Assembly (NCBI RefSeq): GCF_902489465.1
Contig: NZ_CABTZZ010000032.1
Span: 1 to 20,747 of the forward strand
Origin: an uncultured Varibaculum sp.
GTDB lineage: Bacteria; Actinomycetota; Actinomycetes; Actinomycetales; Actinomycetaceae
Direction: 5' to 3'
DNA: 20,747 nt
A model generated the notes under the pieces. That model had not been told where the DNA came from. It saw nothing but the letters and a program-made list of their open reading frames with translations, and did not search any database. A program made the translations under genes and the position numbers. Shown in pieces: positions 1 through 7,353 of this stretch; the stretch's first letter is position 1, and each line of letters starts with the position of its first letter.

Positions 1-643
1 GATCTTTTTCTTGGATTAGGTGCCCCAACGTCTCTTGGTTTGGCCAATCCAAAATGGATTCTATCAGGTAGAAGACGGCATACGAATCAGAAGAAACCAG
101 GCGTCCGGCAGTGGGCAATACGTTGCGCATATACAGCTCATAGAGCCGGGCAATCAGCGGGGAGGGCGGAGTCGAGAACTCCATAATCGCCAACTTGCCT
201 CCCGGCTTAGTTACTCGCGCCAGTTCCCGCAGTGCCTTCGCCGGATCATGCATATTCCTAAAACCGAAAGAGCAGGTAACAGTGTCAAAAGACTGATCCG
301 CGAAAGGTAGGTCATGGGCATCACCGACAACAAAGTTAAGTTCGCGGTGACGCCTTTTCCCCTCCGCTACCATGCCTGCCGAAAAATCGCAGCAGGTGAC
401 TTCGGCGCCTGCCCGGTGAAAGCTCAGGGAAGAGGTGCCGGTACCAGCAGCGATGTCTAGAATTTTTTGCCCTGGTCGCGGCGCTACCACTTGTCGCAGA
501 CAGCGCCGCCAAATCCGGTGCTGCCCGAAAGTCATCACATCATTAGTCAAGTCATAACGGGCAGCCACCTGGTCAAACATTCCAGATACTTCTTCAGGCT
601 GCTTATCTAGACCAGCGGCTGCCGGCGGTTGCTTTTCGCTCAA
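1..643 (-). CDS. menG: Demethylmenaquinone methyltransferase MenG/UbiE (3' end cut by window edge)
   Basis: This SAM-dependent methyltransferase performs the last step of menaquinone synthesis, C-methylating demethylmenaquinone at the membrane. The reading frame is open from 643 to the window edge (about 214 codons), so only the C-terminal end is missing. The family start (MFDQVAARYDLTND) is present about 22 residues in, followed by the SAM motif I ILDIAAGTGT, then CSFGFRNM and the family signature LAIMEFSTP. The start is TTG at 643, chosen because AAGGAG sits just upstream (647-652 region) and no better start precedes it. It lies 35 bp after the HAD phosphatase stop on the same strand, so the two are probably co-transcribed. 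It goes with menA and menE further along the window. Confidence 0.93.
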   Translation of the reverse strand, partial: MSEKQPPAAAGLDKQPEEVSGMFDQVAARYDLTNDVMTFGQHRIWRRCLRQVVAPRPGQKILDIAAGTGTSSLSFHRAGAEVTCCDFSAGMVAEGKRRHRELNFVVGDAHDLPFADQSFDTVTCSFGFRNMHDPAKALRELARVTKPGGKLAIMEFSTPPSPLIARLYELYMRNVLPTAGRLVSSDSYAVFYLIESILDWPNQETLGHLIQEKD

Positions 644-678
644 AATGGCTCCTTCTAAGTAGGCATTTGTCAGGTTAC

Positions 679-1434
679 TCAGAAACGTTGCCCCAATCCA
701 ACCAGGTTAAAACCGCGCCGCCTAGCCTTTGCTTTTTGCAGGGCTTTACTAATCCGGGAGCGACGGCGAAAATCGATCACTGGCCACCCGCGTTGCAAGG
801 CGCGCACCCGCAGCCAAATATCAGGATTGATAGCCGAAGGCTTGCCCACCAGGGTTAATAGCGGCATATCGTTATCGGAATCTGAATAAGCAAAACAGGA
901 TGCCAGGTCGTATCCCCGCTCTGCCGCTAGCGCCACTACCTGATCCCGCTTGCCTTGGGCGTGCATAAGTTCCGATTCTAGACGCGCCTCGTAAATCCCG
1001 TCTTTCACCGCAACTTTAGTGCCGATGCCTCCGGTAATTCCCAGACGCGCAGCCAACATTTGGGGAAGTTCCGAGGGCGCGGCGGAGATCAACCAAATAT
1101 CATGCCCGGCTGCCTGATGTCGTTTGATCAGTCCTTGTGCCTGCGGGAAAAGCTTTTTCTCTAATCGGTCGCATACCCGCTGCGAGATCGCCATAATCTC
1201 TTGGCAAGTATGTCCGGCCATAACCTGTAAAGCCCGAGTTTTTACCTGCTCGATGCGCTTTTGATCTTCTCCCAACACCAGATAGAGAAAGGCGTGACGC
1301 GCAGCAAAGAATAGGTCAGAAATCCCAAAAAATCCGTGTCTAAAAAGCTCACGAGTGAGTATCCAGGAACTAGCTCCCCGAATCACGGTTTCGTCAAGAT
1401 CGAAGAAGGCTGCTACCTTCGGTTCTCCGCTCAC
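679..1434 (-). CDS. HAD-IB family phosphatase (SerB-like)
   Basis: A 251-residue haloacid-dehalogenase superfamily subclass IB hydrolase. Motif I is DLDET with nucleophile D12 and acid/base D14; motif II is Ser117 in LISAAPSE; the motif III lysine is in the KRD segment at about 162; motif IV is SDSDND at 184-189. The cap region (residues 20-100) is helical, as in the SerB-related HAD-IB family. The physiological substrate is unknown; phosphoserine, a lipid phosphate or a nucleotide are all possible. The start is GTG at 1434, with a weak AGAGG-type site upstream. It is divergent from the histidine phosphatase gene (71-bp gap) and runs into menG. The phosphatase assignment is secure, but the substrate is not. 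Confidence 0.85.
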   Translation of the reverse strand: MSGEPKVAAFFDLDETVIRGASSWILTRELFRHGFFGISDLFFAARHAFLYLVLGEDQKRIEQVKTRALQVMAGHTCQEIMAISQRVCDRLEKKLFPQAQGLIKRHQAAGHDIWLISAAPSELPQMLAARLGITGGIGTKVAVKDGIYEARLESELMHAQGKRDQVVALAAERGYDLASCFAYSDSDNDMPLLTLVGKPSAINPDIWLRVRALQRGWPVIDFRRRSRISKALQKAKARRRGFNLVGLGQRF

Positions 1435-1505
1435 GCCTCTAGCCTAATGGTCTAGGTAGGTTTTGCCCACCCAGTTAGTATAAACGGTTTGCTAGGGTTA
1501 AGGAT

Positions 1506-2225
1506 ATGCAGAACCTAACCACGATTCACCTAATGCGCCACGGCGAAGTTGATAATCCGGATGGGGTTTTATATGGACGGCTGCCGGGATTTCACCTAAC
1601 CGATCTTGGTAGACAAATGGCGCAGATGAGCGCGGAATATCTCTTGGAAAAGGGCGCCTATTTAGAGGCCATTGTTTCCTCTCCTCTCGAGCGCGCGATC
1701 GAGTCTGCAACGCCGGCCTCGGATCTATTTGATCTGCCTATTCATACTGACAAACGGCTTTTAGAGTCGATGAATATGTTCGAGGGTGAAGTGGTTAACG
1801 GCAACCGTGCCGCCCTATTCGATCCGCGCAATTGGCCGCGCTACCGTAACGTTTTCCGTCCTTCCTGGTGCGAGCCTTACGCCGTCCAAGCCAGCCGAGT
1901 TACAGAAGCGGTGCGTTCTGCTCTCCATCTGCCAATTACGGATCCTTCCCGCCTGGGTCGCTCCGCCGATGGCGCTACGATTCGCGAAATTTTGGTGGTG
2001 TCTCACCAACTTCCCATCTGGTCTTTCCGCCTGTTTGTGGAAGGTCGCCCGCTAGCACATATCCCTACCCGCCGGCAATGCGCTTTGGCGTCGCTAACTT
2101 CCCTTACTTTCTTAGGAAACACCCTGATTAGTTTGGATTATTGCGAACCGGCGGCTCCGCTCCTAGCTCAGGCTTCCGATATGGTACCGGGCACTTCCGC
2201 CGCCACTTTAAATCAAGGACACTAA
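1506..2225 (+). CDS. Histidine phosphatase family protein (Rv0525-like, phosphoglycerate-mutase fold)
   Basis: A 239-residue member of the histidine phosphatase superfamily. The catalytic RHG is at residues 11-13 (LMRHGEVDNPDG), followed by the substrate-pocket stretch YGRLPGFHLT. SSPLERAIESA supplies the conserved arginine, and the second catalytic histidine is in VVSHQLPIW. The 'GEVxNPxGxLYGRLPGFHL' pattern is characteristic of the actinobacterial subfamily of M. tuberculosis Rv0525, which usually lies beside cytochrome-c maturation and menaquinone genes. Here the menaquinone genes are next to it but the cytochrome genes are not in the window. The ATG at 1506 is preceded by TTAAGGAT. It is convergent with the PLDc_N gene. 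The substrate is unknown; true glycolytic mutase activity is unlikely for this subfamily. Confidence 0.85.
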   Translation: MQNLTTIHLMRHGEVDNPDGVLYGRLPGFHLTDLGRQMAQMSAEYLLEKGAYLEAIVSSPLERAIESATPASDLFDLPIHTDKRLLESMNMFEGEVVNGNRAALFDPRNWPRYRNVFRPSWCEPYAVQASRVTEAVRSALHLPITDPSRLGRSADGATIREILVVSHQLPIWSFRLFVEGRPLAHIPTRRQCALASLTSLTFLGNTLISLDYCEPAAPLLAQASDMVPGTSAATLNQGH

Positions 2226-2307
2226 ACGCCCCTGGCGCGCAAAATACCCGGAATACTAGTCTAAAAAGGTTGCTGCCAGCGCGGTTACGTTGAACGTGCG
2301 TAGCGCT

Positions 2308-2826
2308 TTAATCTTCAGCGGAAGGTTTTTCCGGAGGGTTCGCGTCCGGGTCGGCTTCGTCCTCGTCGCTGTCCTCTACGGAGGAATCTTTCCCGCTGCC
2401 AGTGGCGTCCTGCCCACCTACAGAGTTCTGCTGGTTTTTCGCGGCTCGCCGCAGCGCCTCTTCTTCGGCTTCTCGCGCCAGCTTTTCCCGCCGCATCTTC
2501 GCCTCTAAAGAAAACAAAAAATCGGGGTTATCATCGGGCGCCTCTGGTATTTCTACTTCCTGCGAGGGGGAACGCTCCCCGCTTCCTCGGAAAATATCCA
2601 GCGGATTGCGGGGAATCTCTATCCTGCCGTCAGCACTTTCGGCTTTGCTCGCCCAAGAAATCACGATCCACGCTAACGGACCAAAAAGCGGTAAAACAAT
2701 GATGATCAACAACCAAAATGCCCGCGGAAGCCGCCCGGGAAGATCAGATTTATCCGTGCGCAAGCAATCCACTAGCGCGTATACCGCTAGCAGAATCTGT
2801 ACGAGGGCAATAACTACCGCAGCCAT
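2308..2826 (-). CDS. PLDc_N-domain membrane protein with acidic C-terminal tail
   Basis: A 172-residue protein with two N-terminal membrane segments (about residues 2-22 and 36-58) joined by a short basic loop. This is the arrangement of the phospholipase D N-terminal domain family (PLDc_N), including the conserved PLFGPLAW stretch in the second helix. Residues 60-172 are hydrophilic, probably disordered and cytoplasmic, rich in Glu, Asp, Lys and Ser with a helical basic/acidic patch near 110-130. There is no PLD catalytic HKD motif, so it is not an enzyme by itself. It follows menA by 36 bp on the same strand. Short PLDc_N proteins are often found beside menA in actinobacteria (from general knowledge), but their role is not known. 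Confidence 0.8.
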   Translation of the reverse strand: MAAVVIALVQILLAVYALVDCLRTDKSDLPGRLPRAFWLLIIIVLPLFGPLAWIVISWASKAESADGRIEIPRNPLDIFRGSGERSPSQEVEIPEAPDDNPDFLFSLEAKMRREKLAREAEEEALRRAAKNQQNSVGGQDATGSGKDSSVEDSDEDEADPDANPPEKPSAED

Positions 2827-2862
2827 GTTCCCAGCCTAACAACTATAAATATTTTGGTCTGT

Positions 2863-3753
2863 CTAAATACCGTGGAGTGCCCACTGAACCGCTATAGCCA
2901 GCCCATACCCCAAGGTGATTTGCCCCACCTGTTTCAGAGTTTTTATCAGCTCTTTCCCGCGGGCGCCTTGCAGCACTTTCATCTGCGGATAACTCACCCA
3001 AATCACCAGGGCTAGGCCAAACACTAGTGCTTCCCAACGGACACTGAAGGATACTACCCCCAGCACCAAAGCCACATAAAGATAGGCAACGAACAGGTAG
3101 CGGGAGCCTTTATCCCCTAGCTTCACCGCTAGCGTATTTTTTCCGCTCTGGCGATCTCCGGGGATATCCCGCAGATTATTTATTAACAATAGGGCGCAAG
3201 AAAGCAGCCCGATACCACTGGCCGCCGTCCAGGTGCGCCACGGCAACATATGGGCATGCACCCAGATAGTTCCCTGCACTGCCAAAAGACCGAAAAATGC
3301 GAATACCATCACTTCGGATATCCCTGGCAGATAGCCGTATGGATGTTTTCCTCCGGTATAGAACCACGCCGCCAGGGCAGCCAGCACCCCGAGGCCAATC
3401 AAGCCGTAGCTACCTGCCCAGATACAAAGGACAATTCCACAAATCCCTCCGAAGGCATAGCAGCCCATGGCTGCTAGCAACACCGTGCGGGGAGCGGCTA
3501 ATCCCGCACCCGTCAGGCGCTGGGGGCCCACCCGTTTCCCGCTCGCATCGGTGCCGCGGATTCCATCGGAATAATCATTGGAAAAATTCACACCTACCTG
3601 GAACGATAGCGCCACTAACAGGGCTAATACTGATTTTCCTAGAGAGGCGTGCCCCAGGCCAATCGCCCCGCCAATCCCCATAATCACCGGCGCCAGGGAG
3701 GCTGGTAAGGTTTTCGGGCGGGCAGCTTCAATCCATTGTGAACCAGTTGCCAT
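2863..3753 (-). CDS. menA: 1,4-dihydroxy-2-naphthoate polyprenyltransferase MenA
   Basis: A 296-residue UbiA-superfamily integral membrane prenyltransferase that attaches the polyprenyl tail to DHNA, giving demethylmenaquinone. The N-terminus ARPKTLPASLAPVIMG is typical of MenA. The first Asp-rich prenyl-diphosphate/Mg site is NFSNDYSDGIRGTD (residues 56-69); the second is NNLRDIPGDRQSGKNT at 182-197. About eight hydrophobic helices are visible. The ATG at 3753 has AAAGGAA about 12 nt upstream. It is 85 bp downstream of menE and upstream of the PLDc_N gene on the same strand, consistent with a men operon. No odd features. Confidence 0.95.
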   Translation of the reverse strand: MATGSQWIEAARPKTLPASLAPVIMGIGGAIGLGHASLGKSVLALLVALSFQVGVNFSNDYSDGIRGTDASGKRVGPQRLTGAGLAAPRTVLLAAMGCYAFGGICGIVLCIWAGSYGLIGLGVLAALAAWFYTGGKHPYGYLPGISEVMVFAFFGLLAVQGTIWVHAHMLPWRTWTAASGIGLLSCALLLINNLRDIPGDRQSGKNTLAVKLGDKGSRYLFVAYLYVALVLGVVSFSVRWEALVFGLALVIWVSYPQMKVLQGARGKELIKTLKQVGQITLGYGLAIAVQWALHGI

Positions 3754-3838
3754 TACGGCTTAGATTCCTTTCTATTCGCGGTGCATTATCGGTTTTCTTC
3801 GTTTTCACAGTAATGAAACTTCTTTAACTGTCGCCGGA

Positions 3839-5572
3839 TTATCTAATCCAGGCTTCCCCGGCTGCCACTCGCTGGGTAGCCAGTTGCCGGCAGGCGCTGC
3901 GATCAACTTTTCCTTGCAGATCAGTAGGAATCTCATTTACGAGGACGAGGGCACGGGGGGCATGTGCCCGATCCAGTTGCCCAGTAACCAGAGACCGCAC
4001 TAGCATCGCTAAATCGGTGGATGGTTCGGATTCATCCTCGGTAGGAACCGTGGCGCTATGCGGACGGTCTCCCGCTTCGGGACGGTTGCCGCTCCCTGTG
4101 ATCTCAGTTGCCGCGATTTCCATTTCTTCTAAATCGCCCTCTAGATCAGCGGGCAGAGCTACCGGGGTAGAGGGGGCAGTATCGGCAGCTGGAAAGACAA
4201 TTTCTCCTTCGGGAGTGGGATTAGCGGTTCCCCGCGCCACCTCGTAGATTCCGGCCGGCAGTTCCCCGGTTTCTGCGGCGGCAACCACATCCACATCGGC
4301 TCCCCTAATCTTGGCGGCCATTGCGGCCATCGCCGCTTCCAAGGGAGTTAGTTGCGGCTTCGATTCCTCTTCCTTAGCGGAAGGAAGCCCAGCCAGGTCT
4401 CGTACTTTCTCAGCATCAACTTTGATGGTGGATCCGCGGTAAAACCCTGCCGGAACCGCTGGTTTTACCGCTAAATTATGCTGGGGATTTAGCAGCTGCT
4501 CAGCGATATCGGGTGCCGGCTTAATGACCGCAGTAACTAGAAAACCCCACCTGGGATCTGGCACCCCCACCACTACTACCTGGTCAACCTGCGGTAGATC
4601 CTGGATTACCCGTTCCACCAGGGAGGCTTGGATACGTACCCCCGCAGTGGCGATTACATCGCGCATTTTTCCGTCCACTATTAGACGCGGCCCGTGCATA
4701 TGACCCGCGTCTTTGCTGCGCAGCCAACGCCTCCGTCCCCGCGTAATCCACTCGACCTGTCCGGGTTTACCCAGATAACCGGTCATCATGCAGATTCCAG
4801 AAAGCCAAATTCGATCTCCGATAGTGGCTACGTGCACGCCGGCAACCGGTTTGCCATCCAGCACGCACAGTCCACACGATTCGGGGATCCCGTAGCCGGG
4901 AATAATCCCAAGTCCGGCTTCTGACGCGGCGCGCCCCAGACGATCATGACTAGTTAAACCGGTAACTATCAGTGCTGATACTTCGCTCAGTGCGCTGCGC
5001 TGTGCAGGAGGGATGTCCAGGAGCTGGGAGAGCTGTTCCTTAGTGATCTGCATATAAATAGGAGCCTGATCTTTGTCGCTGCGATCCTTCGCTCGCTCCA
5101 CCGCCCTCACAATCTCGAGGGCACCAGCTGGTGTGGTTTTGGCGGCAATGATCGGAGGAATATTTACCGCAATGGCTCGGGCCAGAGTCATAATCCCGTC
5201 GATCTCAGTGACCGGAGCGGTAAGAACCCAGCGTCCCGGCCTACCTATCGCGGAATTTACTGCTTCCGCCATATTTTTAATGCCGAGCTGCGAGTAGCAA
5301 ATAACGGCGCCACCTGCCGGTGCCGGCAAGGCTAAGACCGCGGATTCTGGCACCTTCCGCTTGCGGGTTTCATAGTCTGCCAGCCCCTTCGGACGACCCA
5401 TACTCTTCGGGAAAGGGAACAGTACCTGAGATTTTTTCAGGCGAGTGCGATTCAGATTAGGAGGGAAATCTTCATCCCCTGTCATTTGTTTAGCTAGCGC
5501 AGAAAGCAAAGTGGAGACATCTGCCGAAGAATCAGCTATCGGCAGGTAATGAAAAGGAGAAAAGATTTCCAT
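3839..5572 (-). CDS. menE: MenE-like AMP-dependent ligase (o-succinylbenzoate-CoA ligase), divergent P-loop and long insertion
   Basis: A 577-residue ANL-superfamily protein; actinobacterial MenE is usually about 370-400 residues. Recognisable parts are the A5-like YGIPESCG (226-234), the MenE-type ESCGLCVLDGKPVAGV (231-246), a TGD-equivalent SKDAG (286-290), the hinge-like GKMRDVIATAG (301-311), VVVGVPDPRWG (333-343) and the A10 segment with GKVDR (554-558) holding the expected adenylation lysine. The A3 phosphate-binding loop (normally SGSTGxPKG) aligns with PAPAGGAVIC near 83-92 and has lost its Ser/Thr and Lys. Residues about 353-515 form an Ala/Glu/Pro-rich insertion between the hinge domain and A10. 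AGGAAG precedes the ATG. Its place beside menA supports the MenE assignment, but its activity is uncertain. Confidence 0.78.
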   Translation of the reverse strand: MEIFSPFHYLPIADSSADVSTLLSALAKQMTGDEDFPPNLNRTRLKKSQVLFPFPKSMGRPKGLADYETRKRKVPESAVLALPAPAGGAVICYSQLGIKNMAEAVNSAIGRPGRWVLTAPVTEIDGIMTLARAIAVNIPPIIAAKTTPAGALEIVRAVERAKDRSDKDQAPIYMQITKEQLSQLLDIPPAQRSALSEVSALIVTGLTSHDRLGRAASEAGLGIIPGYGIPESCGLCVLDGKPVAGVHVATIGDRIWLSGICMMTGYLGKPGQVEWITRGRRRWLRSKDAGHMHGPRLIVDGKMRDVIATAGVRIQASLVERVIQDLPQVDQVVVVGVPDPRWGFLVTAVIKPAPDIAEQLLNPQHNLAVKPAVPAGFYRGSTIKVDAEKVRDLAGLPSAKEEESKPQLTPLEAAMAAMAAKIRGADVDVVAAAETGELPAGIYEVARGTANPTPEGEIVFPAADTAPSTPVALPADLEGDLEEMEIAATEITGSGNRPEAGDRPHSATVPTEDESEPSTDLAMLVRSLVTGQLDRAHAPRALVLVNEIPTDLQGKVDRSACRQLATQRVAAGEAWIR

Positions 5573-5666
5573 CGCGACTTCCTGAAAGTTAAGTAATGTC
5601 GAATGCTATTCTAGCCTGTCATTAGCTTAGAGTTCTTAAAACTCCGTAACCTTAGCGACGGTTAAA

Positions 5667-5699
5667 GCTACAGCATGTAGCATTTTATGACTTGTAGCA
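5667..5699. promoter_or_regulatory. Operator-like TGTAGCA repeats upstream of menE / candidate RNA
   Basis: A short dyad GCTACA-GCA-TGTAGC covers 5667-5681, and its right half TGTAGCA recurs as a direct repeat at 5693-5699, 17 bp along. The sites lie between the menE start (minus strand) and the candidate plus-strand RNA promoter at 5711-5739, so a regulator bound here could affect either. No known regulator family is recognised from the motif. Confidence 0.3.
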
Positions 5700-5710
5700 C
5701 ATTAAAAAGA

Positions 5711-5739
5711 TTAGGCTTCTTCCATCTTTTTGCTATACT
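5711..5739 (+). promoter_or_regulatory. Extended -10 promoter for candidate ncRNA
   Basis: TG-C-TATACT at 5731-5739 is an extended -10 element (TATACT matches 5 of 6 of TATAAT). The -35 at a 17-bp spacing is poor (TTAGGC, 5711-5716), which is usual for extended -10 promoters. The predicted start, near 5745-5747, coincides with the first base pair of the first hairpin downstream. Confidence 0.45.
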
Positions 5740-5745
5740 TATAGA

Positions 5746-5945
5746 AGCCGGTCGCTCCGGCTATTTTAGGGGAACGTGTGTCAAGATAACCCCTAAACTA
5801 CAACCTAGAGTCGGTTCCGCATTAGCGCAGGAGGGAGCGCGCGGAACCGGCTCTAGGCATTTAAACTCCACTTACTTTCCGCCGCTGACTGTCTGCTACC
5901 TGCCGATCAGGGTGCACTTGATGCGAGTGCGCCTTGCGGCATTAG
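5746..5945 (+). ncRNA. Candidate structured non-coding RNA
   Basis: The gap between cobB and menE contains four successive hairpins. H1 is AGCCGG-TCGCT-CCGGCT (5746-5762). H2 is an 8-bp stem TTTAGGGG/CCCCTAAA (5765-5797). H3 is a 17-bp stem (5804-5820 with 5841-5857) whose loop holds GCGC-AGGAGGGA-GCGC. H4 is GGTGCACT/AGTGCGCC (5911-5933), itself closed by GCCGC/GCGGC (5881-5885, 5936-5940). H3 and H4 each contain one non-Watson-Crick position, and both are G-U pairs only if the plus strand is the RNA. No tmRNA, RNase P, SRP or 6S signature was recognised. The 3' end is undefined, with no U-tract seen. No plus-strand gene follows closely, so it looks free-standing, possibly reaching antisense into the cobB 3' end. 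Confidence 0.5.
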
Positions 5946-5990
5946 CCCACAGATCACTACAGGCGGCTGGTGGATACTACTTACTCTGCG

Positions 5991-6836
5991 CTAATCCAGT
6001 AAGATCTCTGCTACTTGGGATAATACCTGGGAGGCGCCACCAGACACCCGCACGTCCGCAAGAGAATCAGCGGCAGTCGGTCCGCGATTGATCACCGCTA
6101 CGTTGGCGCCGGTTCCCCAGGCCTCCCGCAACACCCATAGTCCGGTTAAAACTGCCAGGGAAGTTCCCACTGCCAGCACCACGTCGGCTTCTCGCGCCGC
6201 CGCGAAAGAACGATCCATGGCCTCTCCCGGTAGCGCTTCCCCGAAAAACACGATTCCCGGTTTAATAATCCCGCCGCAACGCGGACAAGACAGCAGGTTG
6301 AACTGGCAGGCGCGTGCCGCCTGCTCATCGGCAGCCGCGAGCACTGCCACGTTTTTGGGGTCGGGATCGTCTTTTACGTCCGGATTAAGTTTGCGTAGCT
6401 CCTGGTCAATATGTTCGCGCGAAAACACTGCCCCACAACCTAGGCATTGGACTTCCTCAAAAGTTCCGTGCAACAGCTGCACATTCTTACAGCCCGCTTT
6501 CCGATCTAGGCCGTCGACATTCTGGGTGGCGATGCAGTTAATCAGCCCCGCCTCCTCTAGCCGCGCTAAAGCGTAGTGCCCCGGGGTGGGCTGCAGCCGC
6601 GCTACCGTTTTCCAAGTTTCTTGATTGCGCCGCCACACCCATTTTTGCCAATAACGCTCGCCTAAAAACTGATCCATATCGACAGTGGGCATCCCGGAAG
6701 AACCGGTGCCGCGATAATCCGGAATCCCGGCATCGGTGGACATGCCGGCTCCCGCGACCACAATCGTTTTTTTGCCGGCCATCAAATCCGCTATGGCCTG
6801 GGCTCCCGCCTTTTCATCAGTAATGAACTCGCTCAC
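5991..6836 (-). CDS. cobB: Class II sirtuin, NAD-dependent protein deacylase
   Basis: A 281-residue SIR2-family enzyme that removes acyl groups from protein lysines (or transfers ADP-ribose) using NAD. The NAD-binding motif GAGMSTDAGIPDYRG is at 29-43, TQNVDGLD at 104-111 and the catalytic His123 in LLHG. The zinc ligands are Cys131/Cys134 and Cys184/Cys187, then KPGIVFFGE (192-200) and GTS (224-226). The pattern RYWQKW...TPGHYAL plus TQNVDGLDRKAG resembles the SIRT4-like class II rather than the E. coli CobB class. The start is GTG at 6836, with GGGAGG upstream. It is divergent from tatA. The gene symbol is generic, and the substrates are unknown. Confidence 0.9.
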   Translation of the reverse strand: MSEFITDEKAGAQAIADLMAGKKTIVVAGAGMSTDAGIPDYRGTGSSGMPTVDMDQFLGERYWQKWVWRRNQETWKTVARLQPTPGHYALARLEEAGLINCIATQNVDGLDRKAGCKNVQLLHGTFEEVQCLGCGAVFSREHIDQELRKLNPDVKDDPDPKNVAVLAAADEQAARACQFNLLSCPRCGGIIKPGIVFFGEALPGEAMDRSFAAAREADVVLAVGTSLAVLTGLWVLREAWGTGANVAVINRGPTAADSLADVRVSGGASQVLSQVAEILLD

Positions 6837-6980
6837 GTTTTGCCTCCCGCCCTCAGGTTACCCCGTTTAGAGGACGATTTCCGAGGAGGCAACCAGCGTC
6901 AACCGGTCTCGCGCTTTTTAACCCCGAAAATTTGCTGGTTAACCTGGTAAGTTATGGCGATTGTCAATAGGAGTCGCCTA

Positions 6981-7004
6981 TTTGCCGGCAAACCCCGCTA
7001 CAAT
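6981..7004 (+). promoter_or_regulatory. Palindrome and possible -10 upstream of tatA
   Basis: A perfect 12-bp palindrome TTTGCCGGCAAA (6981-6992) is followed at 6999-7004 by TACAAT, a plausible -10 (5 of 6). No good -35 at 16-18 bp was seen. This fits an activator- or repressor-controlled tatAC promoter, but the evidence is weak. Confidence 0.25.
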
Positions 7005-7053
7005 TGGGGAAGGCAATTATCGATGCCGTCTGCAAGAAAGGAAGGGCATCCCT

Positions 7054-7341
7054 GTGAGACCGACACACATTCTGATTCTAATTCTGGTGTTAATCCTTGT
7101 TTTTGGAGCCTCGAAACTACCCGATATTGCCCGAAATATCGGCAAATCTGCAAAGGTTTTGAAGTCCGAACTTTCGGATCTTAGTGAAGACGACAACACC
7201 AAGCAGGTAGCGGCAGGAACTCAGAACCCCCAAATTCCAGCTGCTCCTTCTTCTCCGGCACCCACGCAGAACGCACAGACTTCCTCTCCGGAAGTAGTCA
7301 GCGGGCAGTCCGACACCGCGGATCCGCCGGAAACCAAATAG
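7054..7341 (+). CDS. tatA: Sec-independent translocase subunit TatA
   Basis: A 95-residue TatA/Hcf106 protein, the pore-forming subunit of the twin-arginine pathway that exports folded proteins. One N-terminal membrane helix (about residues 4-18) is followed by the family hinge FGASKLPDIARNIGKS and an amphipathic helix ending KVLKSEL. The tail (about 45-95) is polar, rich in Ser, Pro, Gln and Thr. The frame stays open upstream to 6961, but the GTG at 7054 is chosen because it has AAGGAAGGG just upstream and gives the normal TatA start (RPTHILIL). tatC follows after 12 bp. TatA from actinobacteria commonly has this short charged tail. Confidence 0.92.
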   Translation: MRPTHILILILVLILVFGASKLPDIARNIGKSAKVLKSELSDLSEDDNTKQVAAGTQNPQIPAAPSSPAPTQNAQTSSPEVVSGQSDTADPPETK

Positions 7342-7353
7342 TTCTCTAACCCG

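Noticed and set aside
2402..2839. 145-codon plus-strand frame opposite the PLDc_N gene
   Set aside because: Ser/Arg-rich shadow translation of a real minus-strand gene with clear membrane helices.
5746..5990. RNase P RNA, tmRNA or SRP RNA in the cobB-menE gap
   Set aside because: None of their conserved core sequences could be found on either strand.
5687..6091. 134-codon open frame in the cobB-menE gap
   Set aside because: No ribosome site, no recognisable domain, overlaps the cobB 3' end on the opposite strand and runs through the strong hairpins.
6088..6576. 162-codon plus-strand frame opposite cobB
   Set aside because: Antisense shadow of a well-conserved sirtuin; no ribosome site.
6961..7053. 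N-terminal extension of tatA
   Set aside because: TatA must begin near its membrane helix; the GTG at 7054 has a strong ribosome site.
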